From Nocardia uniformis NBRC 13702 (GTDB lineage: Bacteria > Actinomycetota > Actinomycetes > Mycobacteriales > Mycobacteriaceae), in contig NZ_BDCE01000040.1 in the NCBI RefSeq assembly GCF_001613345.1, positions 1-64,000 of the forward strand: a stretch of 64,000 nt of DNA, given 5' to 3'. The notes under the pieces are model-generated. The model had not been told where the DNA came from and did no database searches. It worked only from the letters and a program-made list of their open reading frames with translations. Below, in pieces: positions 33,639-45,419 of this stretch. The stretch's first letter is position 1, and each line of letters opens with the position of its first letter. The position numbers were made by a program, and so were the translations under genes.

Positions 33639-34316
33639 GTGACAGTCGAAGAAGGACAGGTGCAGCGCATCGGCGCTACCGAAGCGGTCTTTCGCCGACT
33701 CAAGAGCCTGATCCAGAGCGACGACTACTCGGTCGGCGACCGCCTACCCGGCGAATTGGCACTGGCCAAGGAGTTCGGCGTGAGTCGGCCCGTGGTACGT
33801 GAGGCCCTGCACGCGTGCGCCACCTTGGGTCTCACCGAAACCCATACGGGCCGTGGCACTTTCGTAGTCTCCAAAAAGGAGAGCCCGCGCCTGACCTTCG
33901 CCGGCGTCGATGCCGCGGATCTTATCGAGGCGCGCCGCCTCGTCGAGATCCCCACCGCGGGCTACGCCGCCGAACGCCGCACCGCGGAGCAGCTACGGCA
34001 CCTGTTCGAGATCCTCGACAATCTCGCCGCCGCGACCGACGCGCGCGAGTGGGTTCGCTACGACGGCGAACTGCACACCGCGATCGCGGCCGCGAGCGGA
34101 AACACCATGCTCACCACCTTCGTCGCCGACACCCGCCGCGCCCTGGACCCCCAGTCGGAATTCCTCAATGTCACCCAGGACCGCCGCGCCAATTCCGACC
34201 GCGAACACGAAGCCATAGTCCGCGCCATCGAAGCCCGCTCCCCCGACCTCGCCTGCCGAGCCATGGCCGAGCACCTGGAGAAGGTCGCCGAGACAATCGC
34301 TCGCATCGGCGACTGA
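33639..34316 (+). CDS. GntR family regulator (FadR/FCD subfamily)
   Basis: The protein has an N-terminal winged helix (IQSDDYSVGDRLPGELALAK followed by EFGVSRPVVREALHACATLG) and an FCD ligand domain from about residue 85 (DLIEARRLVEIPTAGYAAER, RYDGELHTAIAAASGNTML and a final EHEAIVRAIEARS). GTG 33639 gives 225 residues. An in-frame GTG at 33660 has AAGGA just upstream and is a serious alternative (218 residues). It most likely represses the divergent asparagine operon, with aspartate, asparagine or fumarate as possible ligand. Confidence 0.92.
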   Translation: MTVEEGQVQRIGATEAVFRRLKSLIQSDDYSVGDRLPGELALAKEFGVSRPVVREALHACATLGLTETHTGRGTFVVSKKESPRLTFAGVDAADLIEARRLVEIPTAGYAAERRTAEQLRHLFEILDNLAAATDAREWVRYDGELHTAIAAASGNTMLTTFVADTRRALDPQSEFLNVTQDRRANSDREHEAIVRAIEARSPDLACRAMAEHLEKVAETIARIGD

Positions 34317-34328
34317 CGTCTCCTCTGG

Positions 34329-34353
34329 ACCGATCGGAACCGACCCGATCGGT
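34329..34353. terminator. Hairpin between gntR and the NlpC/P60 gene
   Basis: ACCGATCGG (34329-34337) pairs with CCGATCGGT (34345-34353) around a 7-base loop. It lies between convergent genes and can act on both. Confidence 0.65.
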
Positions 34354-34370
34354 AGGCGGCTGCTGCTGAC

Positions 34371-35786
34371 TCAGATTATCCGCACCGCGTACGGCATGAT
34401 CCCGCCCTCACGAACCGGCGAAACCCGAACTACCTCACCGGATTGCGGGGCTTCGACCATTTTGCCGTTGCCGAGGTACAGCGCGACGTGTTGGCTGCCG
34501 CCCGGGCCCCAGAAGAGCATATCGCCGCGTTCTCGGTCGGAGACGTCTACGCGGGTGCCCATGTTGTACTGGTAGCCGCTGTAATGCGGTAGGGAGACAC
34601 CGATTCCGGCGAAGGCGTAGATCATCAGGCCGGAGCAGTCGAAGCCTACTTTTTGGTAGTCGCCGTGGCTGTCGGCGACGCCGCCGTCACGGATGCCGAG
34701 GGTGGCGCCGGCCTCGTCGCCACCACCCCAGGCGTAGTCGACGCCGAGTTGGGCCATGGCGCGGTCCACGACGGTTTCGATGAGGGTGGCGCGGTCTCCG
34801 CTCGGACGGCCCGGGGATTGGCCGTAGCGCGGGGGTGTGGGCGAATTGCCCAGTTGGGTGTGGGGGCGGTGAGTGGCGGCGGCATTGTTGGCGCGGTCGT
34901 TGGCGTCGTGGTTGGCGGCGGCGCGGGCCGCCGCCGCCGCGGCCGCGGCGCGGTTGGCGGCTTCCTCGGCCAGGCGCTGCTGGTCCCACGCGACGAACGC
35001 GTCGCGTTGACTTTGCAGACCACCTACCCGGATGCGGGCCTCGTCCAGCCGCTGCTGGGCCGTATCGCGTTGCGCCTGAAGACCATTGCGGACCGCGGTC
35101 TGCTGGTTCAGTTCGGCCTGAGCGGCCGCCACGGCATTCTCCGCCTCGGTCTTCTTCGTCTCGGCATCGGCCGCGGCGGCGTCGGCGACCTGTTGAGCCT
35201 GGCGCGCGGCGGCATTCTTATTGGCCTGATCGACCTGGGCATGGCGCAGCGCCTGGACCACCTGCTGCTGATTCTTCGACGCGATGGTCAGCACCTGGGC
35301 GCGGGCCAGGGCCGTCTCCGGGTCGGGGGCAGAGAGGTAGGTGATCAGTGAGGTGGAGGCCGGGCGCATATAGATCTGAGCGACATACCTGTTGAAGTCG
35401 CGGTGCGCCGAATCGACCTGGGTGCCCGCGGCGGAGAGCTCCCGCTTGCTGGCGATGACCACCTGCGCCGCGGCATCGGCGGCCGAGCGCGCGATCTGTA
35501 GATCCACCAGCGCCTTGTTGACGGCCTCGCGGCGGGCGGCGACGGCGTCGTCGAGTTGGCGCAATTGCTGTTCGACCGAGGCGACCTGATTGATGAGCGC
35601 GGATACCTCGCCCACGCCCGCATCGACCTGCGCACCCGCGTCGGCGATCTCATTGTCACTGGGATTGGGGGGCGGCGGTGGTACGGCATGTCCGGAGGCG
35701 ACGCCGACCGCCAGCACGGTCAGGACTACAAGCAATTCCGCAGCGAACCGAACCGGGCGTTCTCGCCACGTCGCCGGTATTCGCAT
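34371..35786 (-). CDS. NlpC/P60 peptidoglycan endopeptidase (RipA-like, Rv1477 homologue)
   Basis: ATG at 35786 with GGGAGGCGC ahead gives 471 residues, matching M. tuberculosis RipA length. A signal segment (FAAELLVVLTVLAVGVASGH) precedes a long coiled coil (residues 50-310, rich in A, Q, E and R), an alanine run, and the NlpC/P60 domain from about 355. Cys384 in KVGFDCSGLMIYAF and His433 in GGSQHVALYLGNG form the catalytic pair. It cleaves D-glutamyl-mesodiaminopimelate bonds during septum splitting; the coiled coil probably inhibits it. Its neighbours are those of Rv1477. Confidence 0.94.
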   Translation of the reverse strand: MRIPATWRERPVRFAAELLVVLTVLAVGVASGHAVPPPPPNPSDNEIADAGAQVDAGVGEVSALINQVASVEQQLRQLDDAVAARREAVNKALVDLQIARSAADAAAQVVIASKRELSAAGTQVDSAHRDFNRYVAQIYMRPASTSLITYLSAPDPETALARAQVLTIASKNQQQVVQALRHAQVDQANKNAAARQAQQVADAAAADAETKKTEAENAVAAAQAELNQQTAVRNGLQAQRDTAQQRLDEARIRVGGLQSQRDAFVAWDQQRLAEEAANRAAAAAAAARAAANHDANDRANNAAATHRPHTQLGNSPTPPRYGQSPGRPSGDRATLIETVVDRAMAQLGVDYAWGGGDEAGATLGIRDGGVADSHGDYQKVGFDCSGLMIYAFAGIGVSLPHYSGYQYNMGTRVDVSDRERGDMLFWGPGGSQHVALYLGNGKMVEAPQSGEVVRVSPVREGGIMPYAVRII

Positions 35787-36092
35787 TGCGCCTCCCTGGT
35801 TCCTGCCTGGTCCCGGGGGAAATGAGATTTCGCCGCTAGCAACATCAGCCTCATGAGACCCGCAAGACACTTCTTCCCCAACAGTGTCGTAATGAGACCG
35901 TACGACATGGTTGAGGCCAGAACGGGGAGGCACGCCAGGATGACCTGCGCGCGGTTCACTCGTAGCCAGCCGTTTGCCTGATTTCTTGGCGCGTCAGGGA
36001 ATGCGGCAGCGGCTTACCGGCCGGAAAATATTCCGGCCATCAGCAAAGAAGGAGCGAACAGGATCGGGCCCACGACGGGCCCGATAGGCGAG
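35787..36092. other. 306-bp gap upstream of the NlpC/P60 gene
   Basis: The region holds the promoter of the RipA-like gene and, at its far end, two hairpins that belong to the gene upstream (see 36019-36085). A frame at 35726-35959 is open but reaches into the NlpC gene out of frame and has no ribosome-binding site. I looked for a c-di-AMP (ydaO) riboswitch, known ahead of some actinobacterial NlpC/P60 genes, and did not find its conserved elements. Confidence 0.5.
36019..36085 (-). terminator. Two hairpins after the Rv1476-like gene
   Basis: ATCGGGCCC (36063-36071) pairs with GGGCCCGAT (36077-36085), and 22 bp further GGCCGGAA (36019-36026) pairs with TTCCGGCC (36031-36038) around AATA. Both arms are perfect. 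The pair lies directly downstream of the Rv1476-like gene and would end its transcript. Confidence 0.7.
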
Positions 36093-39754
<3,662 letters not shown>

Positions 39755-39949
39755 AACAATCCGCCGAAGGCGCGATTCGCTTCCCGACCCCAGGGTCGGG
39801 AAGCGAGGAACCGCAGTCGGTTTCAGTGGCAGGCGGCCTCGTTCGCCGCCTGCCGCGCGACCCGTCCGGGTCGCTTCGCTCGTCGCTCGTGCGGGGTGCG
39901 TGCACTGTTTCGGTGCACGGACCCCGCACAATCGGTTTCGGAGGAGTCC

Positions 39950-40516
39950 ATGCCCAAGGTCAGTGACGACCACCTCGCCGCCCGGCGCGGTCAGATTCTC
40001 GACGGTGCACGCAGCTGCTTCGCCGAGTACGGGTACGAAGGCGCCACGGTACGTCGACTGGAAGAGGCGACCGGTCTGTCTCGGGGCGCGATCTTCCACC
40101 ACTTCCGTGACAAGGACGCACTCTTCCTAGCCCTCGCGCAGGAGGACACCGCGCGGATGGCCGAGGTCGCCGCCAACCAGGGCCTCGTGCAGGTCATGCG
40201 CGATATGCTCGCCCGCCCCGAGGATTTCAATTGGCTCGGAACCCGTTTGGAGATCGCGCGCCGCCTGCGCAACGATCCCGAATTCCGCGCCCACTGGGAG
40301 CAGCGCTCCGAAGAACTCACCAATGCCACCGTCGCCCGTCTGGAACGCCGCAAATCCGAGGGCGCGCTGCGCGACGACGTCCCCACCAAGGTCCTGCTCG
40401 GCTACCTCGACCTGGTTCTCGACGGCCTCGTCGCCCGAATCGCCTCCGGTCACGCGGGCGACAATCTCTCCGAGGTCCTCGATCTCGTCGAAGCGTCGGT
40501 GCGGCGCAAGAACTGA
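39950..40516 (+). CDS. acnR: TetR family regulator of aconitase (AcnR)
   Basis: ATG at 39950 follows GGAGGAG; the upstream part of the frame is not coding. The 188-residue protein has the TetR DNA-binding domain (HLAARRGQILDGARSCFAEY, GATVRRLEEATGLSRGAIFH then HFRDKDALFLALA) and an AcnR-like ligand domain (EDFNWLGTRLEIARRLRNDP, VLLGYLDLVLDGLVARI). In Corynebacterium AcnR represses acn and responds to citrate and Mg2+. Position directly after acn and the operator at 36766 support the same job here. Confidence 0.92.
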   Translation: MPKVSDDHLAARRGQILDGARSCFAEYGYEGATVRRLEEATGLSRGAIFHHFRDKDALFLALAQEDTARMAEVAANQGLVQVMRDMLARPEDFNWLGTRLEIARRLRNDPEFRAHWEQRSEELTNATVARLERRKSEGALRDDVPTKVLLGYLDLVLDGLVARIASGHAGDNLSEVLDLVEASVRRKN

Positions 40517-40582
40517 GCGCCGGGCCGGCGGGCCACCCGGGCCGACCCGAGAGAAATCCGCACACCTAACCGCCTCGGCGCC

Positions 40583-40637
40583 GTGATTCCCAGCAGCCCA
40601 GGAGGGTTCGACCGCTGCGGTCGAGTTCGCGGCGTTG
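40583..40637 (-). pseudogene. Fragment of a MarR-type gene 3' end
   Basis: Read on the minus strand this stretch gives RRELDRSGRTLLGCWESR-like sequence, closely matching the end of the intact MarR protein at 42101-42607 (RRELDRIGRILLDRWESDR). The DNA aligns to 42109-42160 with about 80 percent identity by eye. No further part of such a gene is present, so it is a partial duplicate. Confidence 0.6.
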
Positions 40638-40808
40638 AACGCGAATACCTCTTCCGCATGGGCGGTAGGAATCCGATCCGACTGCCCCTACCTACGATGA
40701 CACTTACCGCAATCAGACAGCAACCTCTATGCGGCCGTTCTGAATCCAACGCGTTGATAGCTTCGGTAAGCAGTTGAATTTCAGATTGGGATCCACGATG
40801 GAGGCCAC

Positions 40809-41369
40809 ATGAGCGTGTTGTCCAGTGATCTGCAAACCCTGAGCTATGAAGCGTATGTCTACCTCTACTCGCTGGTGACGATGGATGTCACTCGCCAGCA
40901 GCAGACCAACGCTCCGGCCGATTCCACCGCGGGCTTCGGACCACCGAACCAGTTCCACCACCTCCGCCGGTTCCCCGACGCCGATTTTCGCGCGGTTGTG
41001 CGCCCGAACTTCGACACGCTCTACTCCTCGGCGTGGCTGGATCTGACGCGGGGACCCGTCCGAATCCATGTTCCCGACAGCGGTGACCGCTACTTCATGC
41101 TCCCGATCCTGGACGCGTGGACCGATGTGTTCGCGAATCCGGGGAAGCGGACGACCGCCACGGCGGAACAGGACTTCGTCGTCGTCGGCCCGACCTACCA
41201 CGGTGACCTACCCGCGGATGTCTCGGTGATTCGTGCTCCGACCCATCGCGCGTGGATGATCGGCCGAACCCAGACGAACGGTCCGGCCGATTACGCGGCG
41301 GTCAACAAGTTCCAGGACGGATTGCGGATCACCGAACTGGCCGGGTTGCAGCTTACCGGCCAAGCCTGA
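40809..41369 (+). pseudogene. DUF1254 protein, N-terminal part of a broken gene
   Basis: ATG 40809 has GGAGG six bases upstream. The 186 residues follow the DUF1254 domain (YEAYVYLYSLVTMDVTRQQQ, PNQFHHLRRFPDADFRAVVR, PNFDTLYSSAWLDLTRGPVR, RAPTHRAWMIGRTQTNGPAD) and stop soon after FQDGLRITELA. Intact family members run to about 450 residues and end with DUF1214. The expected last 40 residues are found at 41960-42094, with a toxin-antitoxin pair in between and the middle missing. The N-terminal fragment may still be translated. Confidence 0.8.
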
Positions 41370-41673
41370 TCAGCATTACCGTGAGCACCCAATCCAGTGC
41401 CTCAGCATCAAGATTGCCAACTGGCTCGCCGAGTCCGGCCGCCGAGACCACCGACAAGTCATAGAGGCACACCACGTCGCCGGTGTCGCCGATCGGGACC
41501 GCCATCAAATGCAGGGTGGACAGCACTTCCCGGGCGGGCTTCACCGCGGCGATCAACTTGCGCCGTCCGCGCAACGGCGGAAGATCGGCGTCCAGGACGA
41601 CCACTCGGCGTTCCTCGGCGCGCGCGACAAGTCCGGCCAGCGGCCGGATTTCGCCCTGTTTCGGCTCACTCAT
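41353..41673 (-). CDS. PemK/MazF-like toxin candidate
   Basis: The 106-residue product starts at ATG 41673, overlapping the antitoxin stop by four bases. KQGEIRPLAG and RRVVVLDADLPPL match the first strands of PemK/MazF toxins, and VVCLYDLSVVSAAGLGEPVG then NLDAEALDWVLTVML matches their C-terminal helix region. MazF-family toxins cleave RNA at short motifs. The typical RGEIW...RPVVVLS core is diverged, so activity is uncertain. It ends inside the last codons of the DUF1254 fragment on the other strand. Confidence 0.65.
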   Translation of the reverse strand: MSEPKQGEIRPLAGLVARAEERRVVVLDADLPPLRGRRKLIAAVKPAREVLSTLHLMAVPIGDTGDVVCLYDLSVVSAAGLGEPVGNLDAEALDWVLTVMLIRLGR

Positions 41674-41876
41674 GCGTCGCCGCTGCTGCCGCCCTGGCCG
41701 TAGATCGCTTCGTGTAGCTCGCCATCGGAGACCCCGGCGGCGTCCAGTGCCCGATAATCCTCGGCCATCATCTTCTCGAGTACGGCTTTGCGAATGTACC
41801 CGGACACATTGCCGTCCGATGCCGTGCGGAGTTGCTGGGCCAGCCAGTCCTCCATCGTGATGTTCAACCTAGCCAT
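41670..41876 (-). CDS. Ribbon-helix-helix antitoxin candidate
   Basis: ATG at 41876 gives 68 residues. ARLNITMEDWLAQQLRTASD then GNVSGYIRKAVLEKMM is a ribbon-helix-helix DNA-binding fold of the CopG/ParD kind, and the acidic tail (EDYRALDAAGVSDGELHEAI) would wrap the toxin. Order (antitoxin first), size and a 4-bp overlap with the toxin gene are typical for type II toxin-antitoxin operons. Confidence 0.75.
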   Translation of the reverse strand: MARLNITMEDWLAQQLRTASDGNVSGYIRKAVLEKMMAEDYRALDAAGVSDGELHEAIYGQGGSSGDA

Positions 41877-41959
41877 ACAGCCGAGGATACAGCGACAGAA
41901 CTGTATTGGGAGGCAGTCGACCCGCACTTGACCCGCCTCAGCGCGGCGATTCCCAGCAC

Positions 41960-42094
41960 CCCGGGCCCGACCGGGTATCGAACTGGCTGCCCGCACCGGG
42001 CGGTCCGCTCGGCATCACCATGCGGCTCTACGCACCGCGCGTCGAGGCTCTCGACGGAACCTGGGCTCCGCCACCGGTCCGCAAAGCACTCTGA
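41960..42094 (+). pseudogene. DUF1254/DUF1214 protein, C-terminal remnant
   Basis: In the frame that ends with the TGA at 42092-42094 the bases read DRVSNWLPAPGGPLGITMRL then YAPRVEALDGTWAPPPVRK, the standard end of DUF1254/DUF1214 proteins. There is no start codon or domain upstream other than shadow sequence. It is the other end of the broken gene that begins at 40809. Confidence 0.75.
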
Positions 42095-42100
42095 CCCGCG

Positions 42101-42607
42101 TCAGCGATCCGATTCCCAGCGGTCCAGCAGGATTCGACCGATCCGGTCGAGTTCGCGCCGTTCGTCGGCCGATAGCACCGAGAGCATGCGGGTCTCGTTC
42201 TCGGTGTGGGCGACCACCACCTCGTCGACCAGGGCGCGTCCCTTGTCGGTCAATGCCACTCGAATCGCCCGCCGGTCCCCCGCATCCGCGATCCGGCGCA
42301 CCAGTCCGGCCGATTCCAAACGGTCCAGGCGTCCGGTCATTCCGGCCCGCGACAGCATGATCGTATCGGCCAGCGCCGAGGGGTTGAGCTCATACGGCTC
42401 TCCCGAACGCCGCAGTGTCGCAAGCACATCGAACTCTCCGCGCTGTAGCCCGTACTCGGTGAACACCGCGTTGATCAACTGTTCGCCCACCACCATGAGC
42501 CGCCCGAGCCGCCCCAGGACGGCCATGGCCTCCAGGTTCAGGTCGGGTCGCTCCCGCCGCCACTGCGCCGCGATCGCGTCCACCGGATCCGCATTCTTCT
42601 CACCCAT
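42101..42607 (-). CDS. MarR family transcriptional regulator
   Basis: ATG at 42607 gives 168 residues; the frame continues upstream through the cupin promoter but is not coding there. The winged helix is clear: LQRGEFDVLATLRRSGEPYE, LNPSALADTIMLSRAGMTGR, LDRLESAGLVRRIADAGDRR, and a C-terminal dimerisation helix. It is divergent from a cupin gene, with an ATTCGCT/AGCGAAT inverted repeat between them, and probably represses both. Confidence 0.92.
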   Translation of the reverse strand: MGEKNADPVDAIAAQWRRERPDLNLEAMAVLGRLGRLMVVGEQLINAVFTEYGLQRGEFDVLATLRRSGEPYELNPSALADTIMLSRAGMTGRLDRLESAGLVRRIADAGDRRAIRVALTDKGRALVDEVVVAHTENETRMLSVLSADERRELDRIGRILLDRWESDR

Positions 42608-42619
42608 GGACAGGATTCT

Positions 42620-42648
42620 ATTCGCTGCGATATAGTTTGGTAGCGAAT
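42620..42648. promoter_or_regulatory. MarR operator candidate
   Basis: ATTCGCT (42620-42626) and AGCGAAT (42642-42648) form an inverted repeat over an AT-rich centre that includes GATATAGT, in the 72-bp space between the MarR start and the cupin start. Confidence 0.65.
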
Positions 42649-42679
42649 TATTTATCACCGAACTACAACGGAGAACGCC

Positions 42680-43177
42680 ATGAGCACCAGCCCGCAGCAG
42701 GCCGCCATTCGCTACCCCGCCGACGCGGAGACCCTGGGGACCGAGTCCGCCACCGTGCGCCTCCTCCTCGATTCCTCCGAAGCCGGCGGAGTCGCGAGCA
42801 CCCTCGAAGTCACCATGGCCCGGGGCGCGGATGGCGCGGCGCCGCACTATCACACGCGCTCCGATGAGCTGTTCTATGTCGCCGAGGGCGAATTGCAGGT
42901 CATGGCGGGCGATCAAATCCTGACGGTCGGCACCGGCGGGTCGCTCATCGTTCCCAAACTCATGCCACATGCCTTCGGCGCCACGCCCGACAGCGGAGCG
43001 AAAATCATGATCGCGCTCATGCCGGGGGTCGAACGGTTCGAGTACTTCCGACTGCTGGACCGGATCGGCAAGGGCGAGTCCACCTTCGCCGACCTCGCCG
43101 CCGCCCAGGAAGAGTTCGACAACTGGTTCGTGGACGCGCCGCAGTGGTGGCAGGAGCGCAACGCCAACCGCCACTGA
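42680..43177 (+). CDS. Cupin domain protein
   Basis: The 165-residue protein has one cupin fold: HYHTRSDELFYVAEGELQVM (motif 1 with His and Glu) and GTGGSLIVPKLMPHAFGA (motif 2 with the second His). The C-terminal helix (EYFRLLDRIGKGESTFADLA) is typical of quercetinase-like actinomycete cupins. It is the likely target of the divergent MarR regulator. Substrate unknown; MarR-cupin pairs often respond to phenolic or oxidant stress. Confidence 0.9.
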   Translation: MSTSPQQAAIRYPADAETLGTESATVRLLLDSSEAGGVASTLEVTMARGADGAAPHYHTRSDELFYVAEGELQVMAGDQILTVGTGGSLIVPKLMPHAFGATPDSGAKIMIALMPGVERFEYFRLLDRIGKGESTFADLAAAQEEFDNWFVDAPQWWQERNANRH

Positions 43178-43307
43178 CAGCCCCGTACGCAACGCGCGAT
43201 CTCGGAGCGACCGCGGCATGCCGAACGGTAACCAGACAATCGCCGATTGTGCGCCAGACCACCGTCCATACTGGAATACCGCTCAGTAGCAACCGGTTCA
43301 CGCAGTT

Positions 43308-43724
43308 ATGGCTTTCTCTGTGCCCGTCACCGTGCGCGGCTACGAAATCGATATCAACGGTCACCTGAACCAGGCCGTGTACCTCCAGTACGCCGAGCAC
43401 GTCCGCTGGGAGCTGCTGCGCGCGGCCGGGACACCGGGCGACAAGCTGGTCGCCGCCGGTATCGGACCGGTGGTACTGGAGAACACCATCAAGTACTTCA
43501 AGGAACTGCATCTCGGCGATGAAGTGACCGTGAGCTGCGAATTCGTCTGGAGCGAAGGCAAGGTCTTCCGCATGCACCAGGAGATTCGCAAACTCGACGG
43601 AACCCTCTCGGCGACCATCGATGTGGTCAGCGGCGTGCTGGACCTCAATACCCGCAGACTTATTGCCGATCCGCGCGCAGCGTTCCGCGATCTTGCCGAG
43701 AACCCGGAGGTCCTGGGCGTTTGA
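43308..43724 (+). CDS. Acyl-CoA thioesterase (4HBT-type hotdog)
   Basis: The 138-residue protein begins VTVRGYEIDINGHLNQAVYL followed by QYAEHVRWELLRAAG, the 4-hydroxybenzoyl-CoA thioesterase pattern with an Asp in YEIDINGHLN. Then come VVLENTIKYFKELHLGDEVT and FRMHQEIRKLDGTLSATID. It probably hydrolyses a fatty- or aryl-CoA. The start has no ribosome-binding site. It stands alone between the cupin and the graspetide-like pair. Confidence 0.9.
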   Translation: MAFSVPVTVRGYEIDINGHLNQAVYLQYAEHVRWELLRAAGTPGDKLVAAGIGPVVLENTIKYFKELHLGDEVTVSCEFVWSEGKVFRMHQEIRKLDGTLSATIDVVSGVLDLNTRRLIADPRAAFRDLAENPEVLGV

Positions 43725-43885
43725 GCCGCCGAAAATCTTTCGGCCATAGCGGTTTTGCGGATAGTCGATAGGCGTTTGCCGGTATGCCTGAAATCTTTCG
43801 TTGCGAACCGAATAGGCGACGTCGCGGGATATGATCCAGATCACGCTCGGCTCCACAGCAAATCCCGAGCAGATCGGAGATCAGC

Positions 43886-44371
43886 ATGACCGGCGCCCTT
43901 CGTCCACCTGTTTCAGCGCCCCTGGGGACCGCCGCACCGCCCGCCGCTATCACCGCGCCACCCCTACCCGGATATCTGGTCGATGCCAGTGAACGCGAGA
44001 TCAGCGTGCGCGTCACCGATGGCATCTGGACCTTTCGCTGGGCGGATGTCCTGGCACTGACCGAATGCGACCTCGAGGCGCCGGGCCAGCGAACCGATGA
44101 CGCGCGGCCGGTACTGGTGCGGGTCAGGGAGGGGACCACCGCCGATTTCACCCAGCGGCGGCGCATTGCCCTTATCGATCGTCCGATGACCCTCCCACAG
44201 GACCACACCCCCACCCGGGGTGATGAACAATTGGCGAGGCTCACCGAAAACTGGGCGCGCCGAATGGATCTCACCACTCGCCCCGGCGTCGGCGGCGCGA
44301 CCATGACCTGTTGCCAGACCCGTTCGCAGCACGGCAGCGACGACGGCACCGCTTGCGACAGCCTCGACTGA
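43886..44371 (+). CDS. Candidate graspetide precursor / partner of the ATP-grasp enzyme
   Basis: ATG at 43886 follows GGAGA. The 161-residue product has a Pro/Ala-rich start, a folded-looking segment (PGYLVDASEREISVRVTDGI, WTFRWADVLALTECDLEAPG) and a hydrophilic tail after about residue 130. The tail contains Thr, Ser, Asp and Cys (TMTCCQTRSQ, then DDGTACDSLD at the very end), side chains of the kind linked by graspetide ligases. It lies 30 bp before an MvdD-like ATP-grasp gene. At 161 residues it would be long for a precursor; it might instead be an accessory protein. I recognise no family. Confidence 0.5.
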   Translation: MTGALRPPVSAPLGTAAPPAAITAPPLPGYLVDASEREISVRVTDGIWTFRWADVLALTECDLEAPGQRTDDARPVLVRVREGTTADFTQRRRIALIDRPMTLPQDHTPTRGDEQLARLTENWARRMDLTTRPGVGGATMTCCQTRSQHGSDDGTACDSLD

Positions 44372-44401
44372 CGAGCTCGCGCTCCGACGTCTGGCGATAA
44401 T

Positions 44402-45364
44402 ATGGCTGCCCTCGCAACGGGTTCGGTACTCATTGTCACCGAAGCCGACGACCTCCACGGCGACGCGCTCGCCACCACCCTGCGAAACCAACACGGACTC
44501 AGCCCGATTCGCCTCGATATGCGCGACTTCCCGCGCGAGAACGGGACTTTCCGACTCGCCAGCGACGGCACCACCCGCAGTCTGTCGCATGTCATGGGCC
44601 TCGACGATGTGAACGCCGTGTGGTGGCGCCGCCCACAGCCATGTCTGGTGCCCGGCAGTTCCGAACGCACCGAGGACCACTATCGACAGGCCGAATGCGA
44701 CGGGTTCCTGCAGGGCACGCTGTGGTCGATTCCCGCCCTGTGGGTGAACGATCCGGGGGCCGACCGCACCGCCACCCGCAAGATCGTGCAATTGGAGACG
44801 GCCTACCGCGCCGGCTGCGCCATTCCGGAAACGCTCATTACCAATGATGTCGATGAGGCGCGCAGCTTCATCGCGTCGCGCCCCGGCCCGGTGATCTACA
44901 AGCGCACCGGTACCGGGCGCGGCGCGTTCACCGAGACCCGTATCGTCACCGCCGCCGATCTGCACCGGCTACCGACGATCCGCCACTCCCCCACCACCTT
45001 CCAGGACTATGTGGCCGCCGAATACGACCTGCGGGTGGTGTGGGTGGACGGTATCGAGTGGGCGGTGCGCATCGACTCGCAATCCGGCGTGGGATGGGTG
45101 GATTCGCGATTGGACACCTCGGTCGGTTTCACCCCGGACCGGCTGCCCGCCTCGGTGAGCAAGTCGCTGAGCACGCTCATGGGCGCGCTGGGACTCACTT
45201 TCGGCGTCATCGACCTGCGGGTCGGCCTCGATGGCGAGTACTACTTCCTCGAGGTCAACCCCCAGGGGCAGTTCGCCTACCTGGAGATCAAGACCGGGCT
45301 GCCTATCTTCCACAGCCTGGCCAACCTACTGGTTCTCGGCGACGGCACCGTACTCGATCGGTGA
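44402..45364 (+). CDS. MvdC/MvdD-type ATP-grasp ligase (graspetide maturase-like)
   Basis: The 320-residue protein has the pre-ATP-grasp domain of MvdD-like enzymes (SVLIVTEADDLHGDALATTL, DVNAVWWRRPQPC), then the ATP-grasp fold (GPVIYKRTGTGRGAF for the nucleotide, DYVAAEYDLRVVWVDGIEWA, and the Mg site EVNPQGQFAYLEIKTGLPI). These enzymes form ester or amide crosslinks between acidic and Ser/Thr/Lys side chains of a ribosomal peptide, as in microviridin. The directly upstream gene is the only candidate substrate. No transporter or protease gene is adjacent. Confidence 0.88.
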   Translation: MAALATGSVLIVTEADDLHGDALATTLRNQHGLSPIRLDMRDFPRENGTFRLASDGTTRSLSHVMGLDDVNAVWWRRPQPCLVPGSSERTEDHYRQAECDGFLQGTLWSIPALWVNDPGADRTATRKIVQLETAYRAGCAIPETLITNDVDEARSFIASRPGPVIYKRTGTGRGAFTETRIVTAADLHRLPTIRHSPTTFQDYVAAEYDLRVVWVDGIEWAVRIDSQSGVGWVDSRLDTSVGFTPDRLPASVSKSLSTLMGALGLTFGVIDLRVGLDGEYYFLEVNPQGQFAYLEIKTGLPIFHSLANLLVLGDGTVLDR

Positions 45365-45419
45365 GCAGCCAGCCGCAGGAGCGTGGCTACTCCCACTGAG
45401 ATTGATGGCCCGATGCCGC

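Noticed and set aside
35726..35959. 77-residue minus-strand frame upstream of the RipA-like gene
   Set aside because: Its second half overlaps the NlpC/P60 gene out of frame; the hydrophobic start is suggestive but there is no ribosome-binding site or homology I recognise.
35787..35990. c-di-AMP (ydaO) riboswitch ahead of the NlpC/P60 gene
   Set aside because: This class precedes some actinobacterial cell-wall hydrolase genes, but the conserved GGTGAA and paired GGGGAAC segments are not found here.
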